Position numbers and translations under genes: made by a program. A stretch of 64,000 nt of DNA, taken from positions 1-64,000 of the forward strand of contig JAQMWT010000416.1 of NCBI GenBank assembly GCA_029834535.1. The letters are read 5' to 3'. Positions 8,388 through 18,200 of the stretch are shown here, piece after piece. The notes beneath the pieces are model-generated. The model saw only the letters and a list, made by a program, of their open reading frames with translations, was not told where the DNA came from and made no database searches. The DNA is from Chrysophaeum taylorii (taxonomy: Eukaryota; Sar; Pelagophyceae; Pelagomonadales; Pelagomonadaceae). Positions within the stretch are counted from its first letter, which is position 1. Each line of letters starts with the position of its first letter.

Positions 8388-10712
8388 GTGATGCCTCCTC
8401 ATTTAGCGGATCAAGAGAGCATGCAGGTCATCCCTCCGACCGTCGCGCAGGTCGAAGAGGTGATGACTGAATTGGGTATTACCGAGCATCCTGCTTTAGA
8501 TGATGACGAGAAGCTGAGGATGAAGCATTTAATCTCGTATTCGTGGGCATTTTTCGATGATGTGATGAGACCTGTTGATTCACCTGAAGTGACGCTCCGG
8601 TTCAAAGAAGAGAACCCAACTCCCGTCAAACTCTCGCCATATCGGTTGTCGAAAGAAAAGATTGAATGTTTGCGGATGCAGATTGAAGCATGGACCCGAG
8701 ACGGAGTTATTCGTCCTGCGAATTCTCCATGGGTTTTCCCTATTTTGATGTTGCCTAAGAAAGGTGCCGAGCCTGGCACTTCCAATGCTTACAGAGCAGC
8801 TGTCGACCTACGGCGCCTCAATGCATTGCTCAAGGATGATAGCTGGCCGAGTGTGAGCATGGCTGACGCGTTGATGTTTCTCATTGACAAGTTTTGTCGT
8901 TCCAGTTTAGTTATTCGTTGGGGCTATCACAATTTACGATTGTCGCTAGATGCACAAGATGTGGTCACCTTCACTAGTCCTCTGGGAGCGTACAGCTTCA
9001 TGCGTCTACCTTTGGGAGTCAAACCAGCCGGAAGTTTGTTTTGCAAGCAGCTGAACACTGACTTGTCGAAATGGCTATATCGTGATCTCGTGGCATATAT
9101 CGACGATATTCTCGCCGGTCACGCAGATACAAAGAATCACTTGCAGTGCCTTGTGCAAGTTAAGCCCCATCTCGCCTTGAAAGGGTACAGCGCCAAGATC
9201 AAGAAGATTCATTTTATGCAAGAAGTCATTGAGTTTTCGGGTCATTTATCTACCCCGAACGGACTGCTTCCATCACCAAGGTCTTTAGAAGCCATCAGAC
9301 ACATGCCAATTCCTGGCACTTTGTCGGATGCTGACCCTAAGAAGCAAGTGCGATCTTTCCTTGGAATGGGGAGTTTTTGCCGGCGTTATGTAAGGAATTT
9401 TGCGAAAGTTGCAGAGCCATTAAGACAACTGACGTTGCCGGACATGAAACTCAAGTGGACGAACGAGTGTCAGGAAGCTTGGGATGCCATCATCGAGGCT
9501 ATTGTCACTTCGAAGGGCGTCTATCATCCTGATTACTCGTTACCTTTTTACATTCGAACTGATGCTTCCGCGCATGGGTTGGGTGCTTACCTATTTCAAA
9601 AAGTACCAGTCGTTGACGACGATGGAAGAGAAAGAATCGAAGAGAGAGTTATCGAGTACTGGAGTCGAACCGTGCCTAAGTCGATGAGGAAGTACGATCC
9701 TCGGCGCTTGGAACTCCTCGCAGTACTCTCTGCTCTCGAAAATTCCCGATTTTATATCGAAGGTCATCAGACGAAGTTAGAGACGGATCATCGTAATTTA
9801 ACGTTTCTGCGGGATTCGAATCATACGTCTGGACAGTTAGCACGATGGGCTATGCGGCTTGCTGCGTTCGACCGGGAGCTCGGATACAAACCTGGAAGCT
9901 CCCCTGGCATGCGTATTCCGGATTGTCTGTCGCGCAACCCTATCGACAAATTGATCGAGAAAGATGAAGACGGGGAACCGATCAATGAAGCTTTTTTGAT
10001 TTTCCAAGAAATCCCCACCGATGTCCCTGGCACAGCTTGCTTCACCTTCTCTTCGGTGACGATGCCTATGCCGACGGACAGCGGACCCACCGCAGCTATG
10101 GTAGCAGTTAGTACGCGACAGAACGTACAACCGCCTCAATTCTCGTACGAATCTGAGCCAGTTGACTCCGTCGAACGTATCCCTTTTGCGGATCAAGCGG
10201 AGGATGAGATCATTCTCGATGAGATAGCGAAAGAACAAGCCGAGGATGAAACAGGCAAGCGCATCAGACGAAATCTCGACCGTGAACAGAAAGATCAAGA
10301 CGAGCAGTCATCCGTACCATATGAGATTGATGACAACGTGTTGTATAAGGTCGATGATTCAGATTCTCAACGTCATATTGTGGTCCCTCAGTCTATGCAG
10401 AAGCGTGTAATCGCCATGCATCACCGAGGATTGTTCGGAGGCCATGTAGGACGAGACTCCACAGCGAATCAAATCTTAGAACGGTACTGGTGGCCAAACG
10501 TCTCATTGTCAGTTAATGAGCTCGTCAATGCCTGCGTTATTTGCCAGAAGATTCGATCCACCATGCCTAGGCGTCATGGCTTGCTCTGTCAACCGAATCG
10601 CGTCGGAGATTGCTATGTCCTAGGTATGGATTTGATTGGACCTCTGCGAGGCGCTGATCTGTACACGTACATACTCGCAATGTACGGTGCAGCGTCGCAT
10701 TTCTTGAAATAA
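8388..10712 (+). CDS. G1 Pol: RT, RNase H and integrase N-terminus
   Basis: This 774-codon open frame has a Ty3/gypsy RT from about residue 65 (VKLSPYRLSKEKIECLR, DGVIRPANSPW, AVDLRRLN). The catalytic box is YIDDI (about 9,097-9,111), preceded by RLPLGVKPAG. RNase H follows (RTDASAHGLGAYL at about 9,556, ETDHRNLTFL, then the usual gypsy LSRNP). The integrase zinc finger is HHRGLFGGH followed by CVICQK. The first integrase aspartate lies in MDLIGP. The frame stops at about 10,710, where TTA of G2 is TAA (LKLALI broken after LK). The ORF start is arbitrary: in the parent it is the inside of a polyprotein. Confidence 0.9.
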   Translation: MMPPHLADQESMQVIPPTVAQVEEVMTELGITEHPALDDDEKLRMKHLISYSWAFFDDVMRPVDSPEVTLRFKEENPTPVKLSPYRLSKEKIECLRMQIEAWTRDGVIRPANSPWVFPILMLPKKGAEPGTSNAYRAAVDLRRLNALLKDDSWPSVSMADALMFLIDKFCRSSLVIRWGYHNLRLSLDAQDVVTFTSPLGAYSFMRLPLGVKPAGSLFCKQLNTDLSKWLYRDLVAYIDDILAGHADTKNHLQCLVQVKPHLALKGYSAKIKKIHFMQEVIEFSGHLSTPNGLLPSPRSLEAIRHMPIPGTLSDADPKKQVRSFLGMGSFCRRYVRNFAKVAEPLRQLTLPDMKLKWTNECQEAWDAIIEAIVTSKGVYHPDYSLPFYIRTDASAHGLGAYLFQKVPVVDDDGRERIEERVIEYWSRTVPKSMRKYDPRRLELLAVLSALENSRFYIEGHQTKLETDHRNLTFLRDSNHTSGQLARWAMRLAAFDRELGYKPGSSPGMRIPDCLSRNPIDKLIEKDEDGEPINEAFLIFQEIPTDVPGTACFTFSSVTMPMPTDSGPTAAMVAVSTRQNVQPPQFSYESEPVDSVERIPFADQAEDEIILDEIAKEQAEDETGKRIRRNLDREQKDQDEQSSVPYEIDDNVLYKVDDSDSQRHIVVPQSMQKRVIAMHHRGLFGGHVGRDSTANQILERYWWPNVSLSVNELVNACVICQKIRSTMPRRHGLLCQPNRVGDCYVLGMDLIGPLRGADLYTYILAMYGAASHFLK

Positions 10713-10745
10713 GCTCTGATCAACACAAAACATGACTATTCGATT

Positions 10746-11282
10746 TTGAACGCGTTTGTAAACAAGATTTTACTTGAGGGATGTCTCCCACGGTGCATAG
10801 TCACGGATAATGGAAATGAGTTCGCGATCAGGTTATTTCGCACGTTTGTTCGTCAATTCAACGTACGTTATCGTACTACCCTTCCGTATCACCCTCAGAG
10901 TAATCATACTGAGCGTGTCAATCGATTCATCAAAGCCTTCTTGCGAGCTGCGATCGATGAACAGCGTCAGCCAGATTGGTCGAATTTCCTCCTATATGTG
11001 GCATTCATGTACAATAGGATGTACATTCCGGGAACGAAGATTTCACCTTTCATGATGCGTACTGGCAAGCAACCCCTGTTACCACCCGATTACAATCTTT
11101 TGAATGAACAGCGTGATCTACCGCAATCACGTCATCCGATTTTGGTGGACTTTAAGAACAAGTTTGAATTTTATAGTCGACTCGTTACACGAGCTCACCA
11201 GAAAGCACAGAAGAGTCAAAAACTCAACTATGATGCCCACCAAATTGACATCCAGTTTTCCCCAGGTGATTATGTTCTGCGT
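10746..11282 (+). pseudogene. G1 integrase catalytic core, C-terminal part
   Basis: It continues the integrase after the nonsense codon at about 10,710. The second catalytic aspartate is in VTDNGNEF (about 10,801) and the catalytic glutamate in TERVNRFIK. The segment MYIPGTKISPFMMRTGKQPLLPP follows, as in G2. It runs up to FSPGDYVLR, where the SINE interrupts it at 11,283; the sequence resumes at 11,681 with a 14-bp duplication. With the SINE taken out, the reading continues into the GPY/F region. Confidence 0.85.
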
Positions 11283-11680
11283 CCTAACCCTGAGATCGCT
11301 AACCGTTGGTTGCGATGGAGGACGGCGCCTAACACGCTTGCTCCCTGCGGCGGCCCCGGCCGTCCCGGAGTGAGACGGTGCCTGCTCGCCTCCCGGGCTG
11401 GCCGGTTAGCACCCGTAAAGTCCGCGCTGGGATGGGGTTCGCTCGGTTGGGCAGAACGCGACGGACAGGTCGATTGTTCGTGGACCAACACGTCTGCGGC
11501 CTGCGACGCTTTTGCACGACCTCGCACAAGACCGCGCGCAGTGGCGGTCCACCATCAACAAGCCCGTCCTCGTCCGTCGCCCTGCCCCAACTGCGTGATT
11601 TTCCTCTGTGATTCCGTACCGGCTACTGCCGGTCCGGCCTGGCTCCCATGCTCGGGAGAGGTCTGAAGTTAGTTAGTTAG
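11283..11680 (+). mobile_element. SINE-like element, subfamily A, inserted in G1
   Basis: A 398-bp insertion starts 'cctaaccctgagatcgctaa' and ends in GTTA repeats. It is flanked by a perfect 14-bp target site duplication, attatgttctgcgt (11,269-11,282 and 11,681-11,694). G2 carries the uninterrupted site at about 43,588, so insertion and target duplication are directly visible. Related copies lie at 22,437-22,848 and 34,802-35,202. There is no coding capacity. A 3' tail repeat plus a target duplication of this size points to mobilisation by a non-LTR element's reverse transcriptase. No convincing tRNA-type A and B boxes were found. Confidence 0.85.
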
Positions 11681-12169
11681 ATTATGTTCTGCGTTTCGTG
11701 CCTAAGACGCGCCACAAGCTACGGCCCATTTGGCGCGGACCTTACATAGTTACCAGAAAGATCTCTCCCGTCGTTTACGAAATTCAAGACGTCAACGACG
11801 ATGATGCTGATTCGGTGGAAGAAGCGTATATATGTTGCCGAAGTCTACGAAGAATATGACCACGACAATGATACAGTTGAGCTTCACTACTATACCGATT
11901 TGGGACCGCGCGACGATCCTCGTGTTTTTGATCCTACTCAGCCTCTGGCTGATCGACTATTAAGACCCGAATACAAAGACCCGGACGGAGGTAGCTTCAC
12001 ACGCTTACGACCAAACATGGATGGCTGTGAACCCTGTGTGACTGATTTTCGCCCGGATGAAATCGATGTCCTCGTCACTAACTTCGGCCTCCACAGCAAC
12101 AAAGTTCCTGCTGATGTAGCTGACCGAGCTTATCGTACCATTCGTGAGCGTGACCTTCGTCACCCTTGA
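11681..12169 (+). pseudogene. G1 integrase C-terminus (GPY/F) and terminal domain
   Basis: Integrase resumes with RFVPKTRHKLRPIWRGPY, the GPY/F module of Ty3/gypsy integrases. A deletion of about 130 bp near 11,815 then removes the Pro/Ser linker seen in G2. A conserved C-terminal domain follows: YVAEVYEEYDHDNDTVELHYYTDLGP, then LRPEYKDPDG, then CVTDFRPDEIDVLV, ending at RDLRHP. A related domain closes G3 in another family. Its function is unknown; the position suggests a targeting or chromatin-binding role, as chromodomains have in other gypsy elements, but it has no chromodomain signature I can recognise. Confidence 0.7.
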
Positions 12170-12204
12170 AGTCGAGGACGACTTCATCTCAAGTAGGGGG
12201 CTCC

Positions 12205-12538
12205 TGTGGCAGTAACGCCCATCCCCCCACTTGCCTGCCTGCCACCTGACTTACCCTGATTGTTGCTCTGGTACTGACCTTGCAATTATGGGGGGGGAGT
12301 GTCATCTTGACACCCTCACCTGCGCTTCCACTGAACCCAATGTACCAGGCATTTGTATTGCTTTCTTGCTGTCTTCTTGCTATTACCCTCATTTGATTGT
12401 CCGATTTCGTGATGGCGTGAGGTATTACGCTGAGATCGGGCGTGTGGTGGTTTCACCCGCGGTTCGGGTTGGGAAAAAGGGTTGTTGAGGCCCCTGGTCC
12501 GGCCAAGAGGGGCGGGTGTCTGAGAGAAAACCACTACA
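12205..12538 (+). repeat. 3' LTR of G1, with polypurine tract just upstream
   Basis: The 334-bp LTR begins TGTGGCAG and ends CTACA. It is preceded at 12,191-12,204 by the purine-rich aagtagggggctcc, which would prime plus-strand synthesis. It aligns along its length with the G2 LTRs but differs from them more than they differ from each other. No flanking duplication can be tested because the 5' LTR is missing. Confidence 0.85.
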
Positions 12539-12624
12539 GAGGTCGGGACGTCGAAATAGCGATTGTCTCCGAGTAACGCGAGATTAAAGAACTCCGCGAC
12601 TGTGAAAACGGCCCAAACCTGGAG

Positions 12625-12825
12625 ACAGAAAATTTGATGTCACCTGGGCGGAGTCATTGTCGCAGTGGTAGGAGTGCTTGTCCTCTGTGCGCCCTGTCTC
12701 CTTCGACGAAGGGACAGCACTTGACAGTATCAGGTGACGGGCTTCTTGAGCGTGTACGTAGTGTGTTAGCGATATAGAGAGGGGGGGGGGGGGTCTTGGC
12801 GAAAATGAAATTTTCTACCTCTACC
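12625..12825 (+). repeat. Repeat shared with 61.93-62.10 kb (inverted)
   Basis: The segment from 'agacagaaaatttgatgtcacc' to a run of 13 G at about 12,781 matches the reverse complement of 61,930-62,095, where it forms the leader of a small E-like ORF. It ends in 'gaaattttctacctc', roughly an inverted copy of its own start. The first 85 bp after the G1 LTR and the stretch 12,826-13,045 show nothing I recognise. Confidence 0.5.
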
Positions 12826-13045
12826 TTGACACCTGTCTGCTGATGAACCTGTTGTGCCACTTTATGTGGCCTCTGAAGTGCACTTCTTGTTTATCTTGAT
12901 CTCGTCCTCCATCACATTCCTCAAGAGATGTCATGTTCCTCTGCCACAAGACATCTCGACAGGGTGCAGAGAAATCTGCTAACTCCTACCCTTATTCCGT
13001 CCGTTGAGAACGCGATCTCTTCCTTACCCTTCTTCTTCCCTTTTA

Positions 13046-13117
13046 CACAATCAATTAGTCCTCTGATTTGTGCTCGAGCTCATCATCATGGTCTAGCGCG
13101 CCCCGCAGGTACGTAGT
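13046..13117 (+). repeat. 70-bp repeat also found at 53,628-53,700
   Basis: The block 'acacaatcaattagtcctctgatttg...ggtctagcgcg' occurs in the same orientation directly after the end of E2. Its nature is unknown and it has no coding capacity. Confidence 0.5.
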
Positions 13118-13284
13118 AATTACATGTTTAGAGAACAGTGAAAATCACTGTGCCTCTGGTAGAGAATGGTGGCAGTGGTAGTGCTGCCTTTCGTCCTGTC
13201 CTCTAACGACACAAAGAGCTGCACGGTGTTCGACACCGCGATTTGGGGTTGTTTAGTGTGAGTGTGAGGTAAGGGGGTCCTAAC

Positions 13285-13618
13285 TGTGGCGTAAGGAGAA
13301 TCTAGGCCTACCTGGCGTGCCTTCGAATCCCGGCTCGCCGCTCGCGTCCGCGCCCTTGATGGAGTCACTGGACGAGGATGGCCGTTCTCTCGCCACACAA
13401 CCACAAACACCTTCCGTGCCTGGTCCTCATAACTTGAGGATCGGCTGTTGCTTTATGATTAAGATATTATCGAAACACTGAAAACAAGGTGACACATGTC
13501 GCGGAAAAGGAAGATGATGTCATAAAGAAAACTGACATCATCATGACGGAGTAGGGTGCCCCTGATAAGGGGACCCTAGAAGAGGGGTAAGCCTTAGGAG
13601 GCGGGAGTTGCCGCCACA
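13285..13618 (-). repeat. Solo LTR of the G3 family inserted in E1
   Basis: The 334-bp sequence has TGTGGCG/CGCCACA inverted ends and a perfect 5-bp target duplication, ctaac (13,280-13,284 and 13,619-13,623). Its reverse complement starts TGTGGCGGCAACTCC and continues like the LTR that begins at 61,350 after G3. It is therefore a minus-oriented solo LTR left after LTR-LTR recombination. It divides the distal flanking repeat of E1, so it arrived after E1. Confidence 0.85.
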
Positions 13619-14148
13619 CTAACCCTAAATGGAATTTTCTATCTGTACGCCCTCGCAGATTGAACTCGGTGATGAGCGAAATCTGGGACAAACAAAAGAA
13701 ATGTCTGGCCAAAGACAAATAGATGTTGAGTTGTGAGGAGGCGTGGAAGGAAAGTGTGCGAAGTGCATGAAAGAGATAGAGGAGAGGGTGAGAGCAGGTG
13801 AGTGTGAGTGAGAAAGGAGAAAGAGCGCGAAGTTGAGTGTCGAATAGGTTGAGAGGGGAAGCAAAAGGAAGCGGATATAGCAAGAAGAGGTGGATGGATG
13901 ATCAAGGAAAAGAAAAAGCATCGATCGTAAGGAAGAAGAAAAGTGGAGGAAGATGCTAAGAGGATACGTGGAGGAAAATGCTAGGTAGGCTAATGATGAA
14001 GTATGGCGAATACTGTTCGAGAGCTCAGATTATCATCTTGTTCAGTGACTGATGAGATAGGGGACGGTGCGTGCCGGTGGATAAATCCCAAGTGGCTGGG
14101 GGATCATCGAAGTAGACCGGGTGGTCTAACGAATAACAACTGGAGGGA

Positions 14149-14982
14149 TCATGGGTCAGGCAGTCGGGAATTGTGCAGCAGACCAATGGTTGATCGAAAG
14201 GCGAATAGTAAGAGTGGCCGTAGGGATGAGGTTCTGTTGTGACTAAAGTTTTGCGAGTAAAAGTTTGACGATGTGACGGAGCGCCAGCGTGATCCCATGA
14301 AGAGATATGACCATTTAACCAAATCGGTTTCGACATGGTAAGGTAATCCTCGTAATGAGCGAGTAAGGCGGAGCTGTTCCTGGAAGATGAGAGAACCAGA
14401 ATTGCCTGTCACATACGTGTCGAAGCTGTCGTCCTGAGTGTAGCGTGGGACAGCTGAAGCTAGGCTACGAGCGTGTAAAGTAATATGCGGATAATCGTAG
14501 TGCGATGACGATCTCGTGACGAAGTTGTCTGGGGTTGGCCATAAATTTGAAAACTCTAAATTTGTTGTAGACTTGGGTTCGTAGTCTCGTGTAAGTCGCC
14601 AGTGGCTATCATCGAAAGATGATTGGGCGGAGACTGAGGTTTGCGAGTGTATCGCGTATGATGGTGGATACAGGCGTTTGTCCTGTGCTGACGAGTCGGT
14701 GCCCTGTGCAGAAAATGCAGAAGAGTTGGGCAACAGAAGAAAATGCCTGAAGGCGGTGGACTGCTTGAAGATAGTGTCCGTGCCAGGGGGAGAGTTGACT
14801 TCGAAGGTATGGTCAAAGTCGCATCTTTCGTGTTCTGTTCGATAAAGTAATCCTGAACTGTGACAATCGACGGACCTATTCATTTCATGTCCGGAGTCGT
14901 TTTCATCAGAATCAAACGAATAGTTTTCACCAGAATCAAACTTCCCTTGACGTACAAACGCGAGAGAGCGTGGTGCATCCAT
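14149..14982 (-). CDS. Hypothetical protein, distal ORF of E1
   Basis: An open frame of 277 codons downstream of the giant E1 ORF on the same strand. The product is rich in Ser, Asp, His and Tyr, resembling the giant ORF in composition, and may be its continuation after one or more frameshifts (stop of the giant ORF at 15,269; other-frame ORF at 15,227-14,880). No domain, signal peptide or clear membrane segment is visible. Nothing in E2 corresponds to it, because E2 ends earlier. The start codon is not supported by anything except frame opening. Confidence 0.35.
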   Translation of the reverse strand: MDAPRSLAFVRQGKFDSGENYSFDSDENDSGHEMNRSVDCHSSGLLYRTEHERCDFDHTFEVNSPPGTDTIFKQSTAFRHFLLLPNSSAFSAQGTDSSAQDKRLYPPSYAIHSQTSVSAQSSFDDSHWRLTRDYEPKSTTNLEFSNLWPTPDNFVTRSSSHYDYPHITLHARSLASAVPRYTQDDSFDTYVTGNSGSLIFQEQLRLTRSLRGLPYHVETDLVKWSYLFMGSRWRSVTSSNFYSQNFSHNRTSSLRPLLLFAFRSTIGLLHNSRLPDP

Positions 14983-15268
14983 GGTGAATCGTGCTGTGAC
15001 TGAAAGGTGAGCATTCGACAGGAGGCTGTTGTCGATATGTGAGAGCCGTACAGTATACCACGTGTAGGGAGCGTATGTTTCAAAAGAGGATTAGTCTGTG
15101 GACGGGGGAAGTCCGAAGAATTAACATGATGTGAGGTCCTGTCCACAATGCGAGAACTGTCCGATAATGAGTCATGCGATACTGTGACTAGCAGCGAGTG
15201 TGTGGGAATGAAGAAGTAGATAGGCATGGCAGTTAACTTCCCTTGATTCGTAACACAACTGGGTGGGG

Positions 15269-18200
15269 CTAGCGGTGTGCGGCAGTGAGATTCGGTGGAA
15301 TGCTGAGAGCAGAGCGCGTGTCCAACCTGTGGAGATTAGGGGTTATCCTCGCGAGTGCTACGGAAAGCGTCGACTGGGTGCGAACCGCAATGGCAGCTGT
15401 TGGGCTCCGAGTTCTGCAAGATGGAACCTGCAGTGCGAACGGAGAGGAGCGAACCGAGTGCGTCATAAGAGCGTAATACGCTCGTGCAATCTGAGCTATG
15501 TCCGAAGCATGATTCTGATAGCAATGTCGACAGATGCGAGATATGATCAGAACTGGACGAGGATTTCGCGTGAAGTTGTGTTGTAACCGAACCATAGTGG
15601 TGCAGAGCTTCAACGTCAAGCATGGTGCTGGGAGGGACGCGAGAAGGGGTGAGCAAAGGACTCCGCGTGCGGCTATCATTTGGTGGCGGGCATTTATTGC
15701 GCGAGACTGGCGATAACTGCGACGTGTGGCTGTCGCGTGACAGAACTTCGTTTGCATATGACACCATGCAGGATAAAATCGAGTGAGCTGAAACGTGATA
15801 GGTGTGACCTGCAAGAGACTGACGGATGAGTGTGGGAGGCTCTGAATTGCATTGACGACGGAGCTTAGTGTCATCACAAATCGTCGGGGATTTGGTCGTC
15901 GGGAGTCGCGTTGAAGCGGGAGGAACGACGAATGCTCATCAGGTCTTGGCGTGTGACAGAGGTCCTTAGAAAGAGGGACTTCGGTACGTGCCTTGAATTG
16001 AGTTCCGATGTAGCCAGAGTAGCCATAGGAGGCATGACTGTTACGAATCGAAATGAATCTTGTCGTCGGTGGAATACTAATACGCCCTCGTAATTCGAGC
16101 TGGGTGAAATCTTCGAATTGCCGGTGAGACGGAGAGACCATGATTGCGAAACGAGCGCAGAGCCGGGTGGCGGTCGGAGGAGGCGCTTCAGCGGTGGCTG
16201 AGACGACAGTGTTCTGCGTATCATGAATCGAAAGGTGTTTGGGCATCGTACTGTGCGACAAGCGAGCGTGCGTCTCAGTTGACTGTGAGTGTACCATGGG
16301 TATGGCGCAATGTTTGTAGTCTAAACCGAGAGGGGCGGTGAGCGTGCCGTCGCGACTGCATTGTAGCCTGTGCGGTGTCTGGGCTTTAATCGGAATATGA
16401 CATATGACGTCATACAAAGCGATGGGAGCTGAATCAGATGTGGTGGGACTGGCTAGTAGTGCCGGGAGCAGCATGTCGGGGGTGGCGCTCAGAGATGAGG
16501 GTGGAACGCAGTCCATTTCTATCTTGGTTGCCGTGTGTCGCGGTACTATGGGCGTAAACGAATCACATGAAGTAAATGCTTGTGTCCCAAACGAGAATGC
16601 GGTTATAGTCGCATGGGAAGGTTGCATTTTGTCTCTACTGCAGCAAAAAGCTTTGGAGGAAACCAATGGAGAAACCACGAGCACATGGGTGGCGTCTGGT
16701 GGCCAAAGTTCCTGTGGGAGTGGTTGAGGTGACTCCAAAGTAGGATTCCTTCTTGGGTATGACTCAAGCGTTGCGATGAGTTCATGCTCGAGATCATAGT
16801 CGTCCAATAGATGACTTGAGGTGATCGCGAATGAGCGATGCGTCGACCTGGTGTCAGGGGAGACCGAGGTGGTGCAGTGACCTGACTGGCTGAGGTAGCC
16901 GCGCTGGTAAGAATTCAGCGGGTGCGCATAACTCTGCAGAGTGCTGACAATGGCTTGTGCATGATCTGCTGTGTCCTGTGGTGGTGCTTCTGCGAGCGGG
17001 ACATATCTTAAGGATTGGTCCATCGGATGGGGTGCATCAGCTATGAATGGGACAGGAGCCAGTAGCAGTGCAAGGTCAGGTGACAGAACGTGTGCGTGGT
17101 CGAGTAATTGAGCGTTGGACCTGAGCATCGTCTGCATAGTCTGGAACCGTGCTGTGCAGTTGGTTTGCTTTGTCTCGTCTGCTACATCAATGAGCTGGCT
17201 GGTGTAGCTGGCCGTTGTGGTCTTATCTTTCGTCTTGTCGTCCAATAGAGACTGCGAGATAGTACTCGTTGCTATGTGCGAGACTATAAGTAGCTGTTGA
17301 GCAGCTGTTGAGAGCCGAGTGCGCTCTTGTCTGGCAGTTTCTGTGGCTTTGAAGTTCCAGAGACATGAATGCGCAGCTTCAGACGTCTTGGCATTGGGGA
17401 TTGCCATAAAGTAACTCGTAAGTTCAAAGTCGGACGTCGGAAAATGCATCGAAAGACCTGTGAGGTCACCAATTGAAATGCGCCCTCGTAAGGCGTGCGC
17501 GACGTGGTGCGGGCGCGAGCGACTTATGTTGGTGATCTGAAGGTCGTGAGATACGTTGCGGCGCGGAGTGTCGGTGGAAATGACGAGTGTCGTGGTGTTA
17601 GAGGCGGTGACGCGGAGAGCATCGAAAAGCGTGTCATGCTCCAAGAGCGAAAGCGCGTGATGCGGGTGGTCCGAAGTCAGTGCAGAAAGGGGTGTGGCTC
17701 GCGGCTGACCTGTCTGCAAGGTAGGGCAGATGGGCGCGTGAGCTGAGATCCCGTGGTGGAGAGTATCCTGCCTGGAATGCTTGGGGTCCAGTGCGGGAAT
17801 TCGAAAAGAGGGATCGCCGAAGGAGAGTGCACGAGAGCCTAGGGCGATGTAAGGGTCAGTCCTGCTGGGTGCATCCTCAATAGCGGAGATGCTGGGACCA
17901 GAGCAGTGAGTGCCGTAGTGACCAGGGTTGCCCTTAGGCGTGTAGAGCATTCGAAGGTGCGGGCATGTGACATGCGTCCTCAAATGAGGAGTGACGTGCT
18001 GAGCGATAAGACGCTTTTGAGGGAGGCAACGTACGTGACTTGGGTGCATGTTTGTGGTGGAGCCGGCAGCTGACTTGGAACGTTTGTCGTACTTTCCAGT
18101 GATGCGAAAATGCTTACAGAAGTGGTTCAGTTGGAGCGAGTCTGTGCATAGTGCGCGGAGAATGTTTCCTGAGAGCGCAACGTCGATTTTCCAGAGGCAG

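Larger units (their letters stand above)
5879..12538 (+). mobile_element. G1: damaged Ty3/gypsy element encoding a C5-methyltransferase remnant
   Basis: It is closely related to G2 (28.9-44.6 kb). The 5' LTR is missing. The leader, Gag N-terminal half, part of the methyltransferase, a long open RT-RNase H-integrase frame, a C-terminal domain, a polypurine tract and a 3' LTR remain. A deletion at about 7,210 joins gag (DKPSIA) directly to the methyltransferase downstream of its motif I, removing the Gag core and knuckle, the protease and the start of the methyltransferase. A SINE sits at 11,283-11,680. Other lesions are stops at about 7,508, 8,290 and 10,710 and a deletion of roughly 130 bp near 11,815. 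Confidence 0.85.

Noticed and set aside
11641-11680. Telomeric repeat (TTAG-like)
   Set aside because: The GTTA repeats are only 10-40 bp and always end a SINE next to a target duplication.
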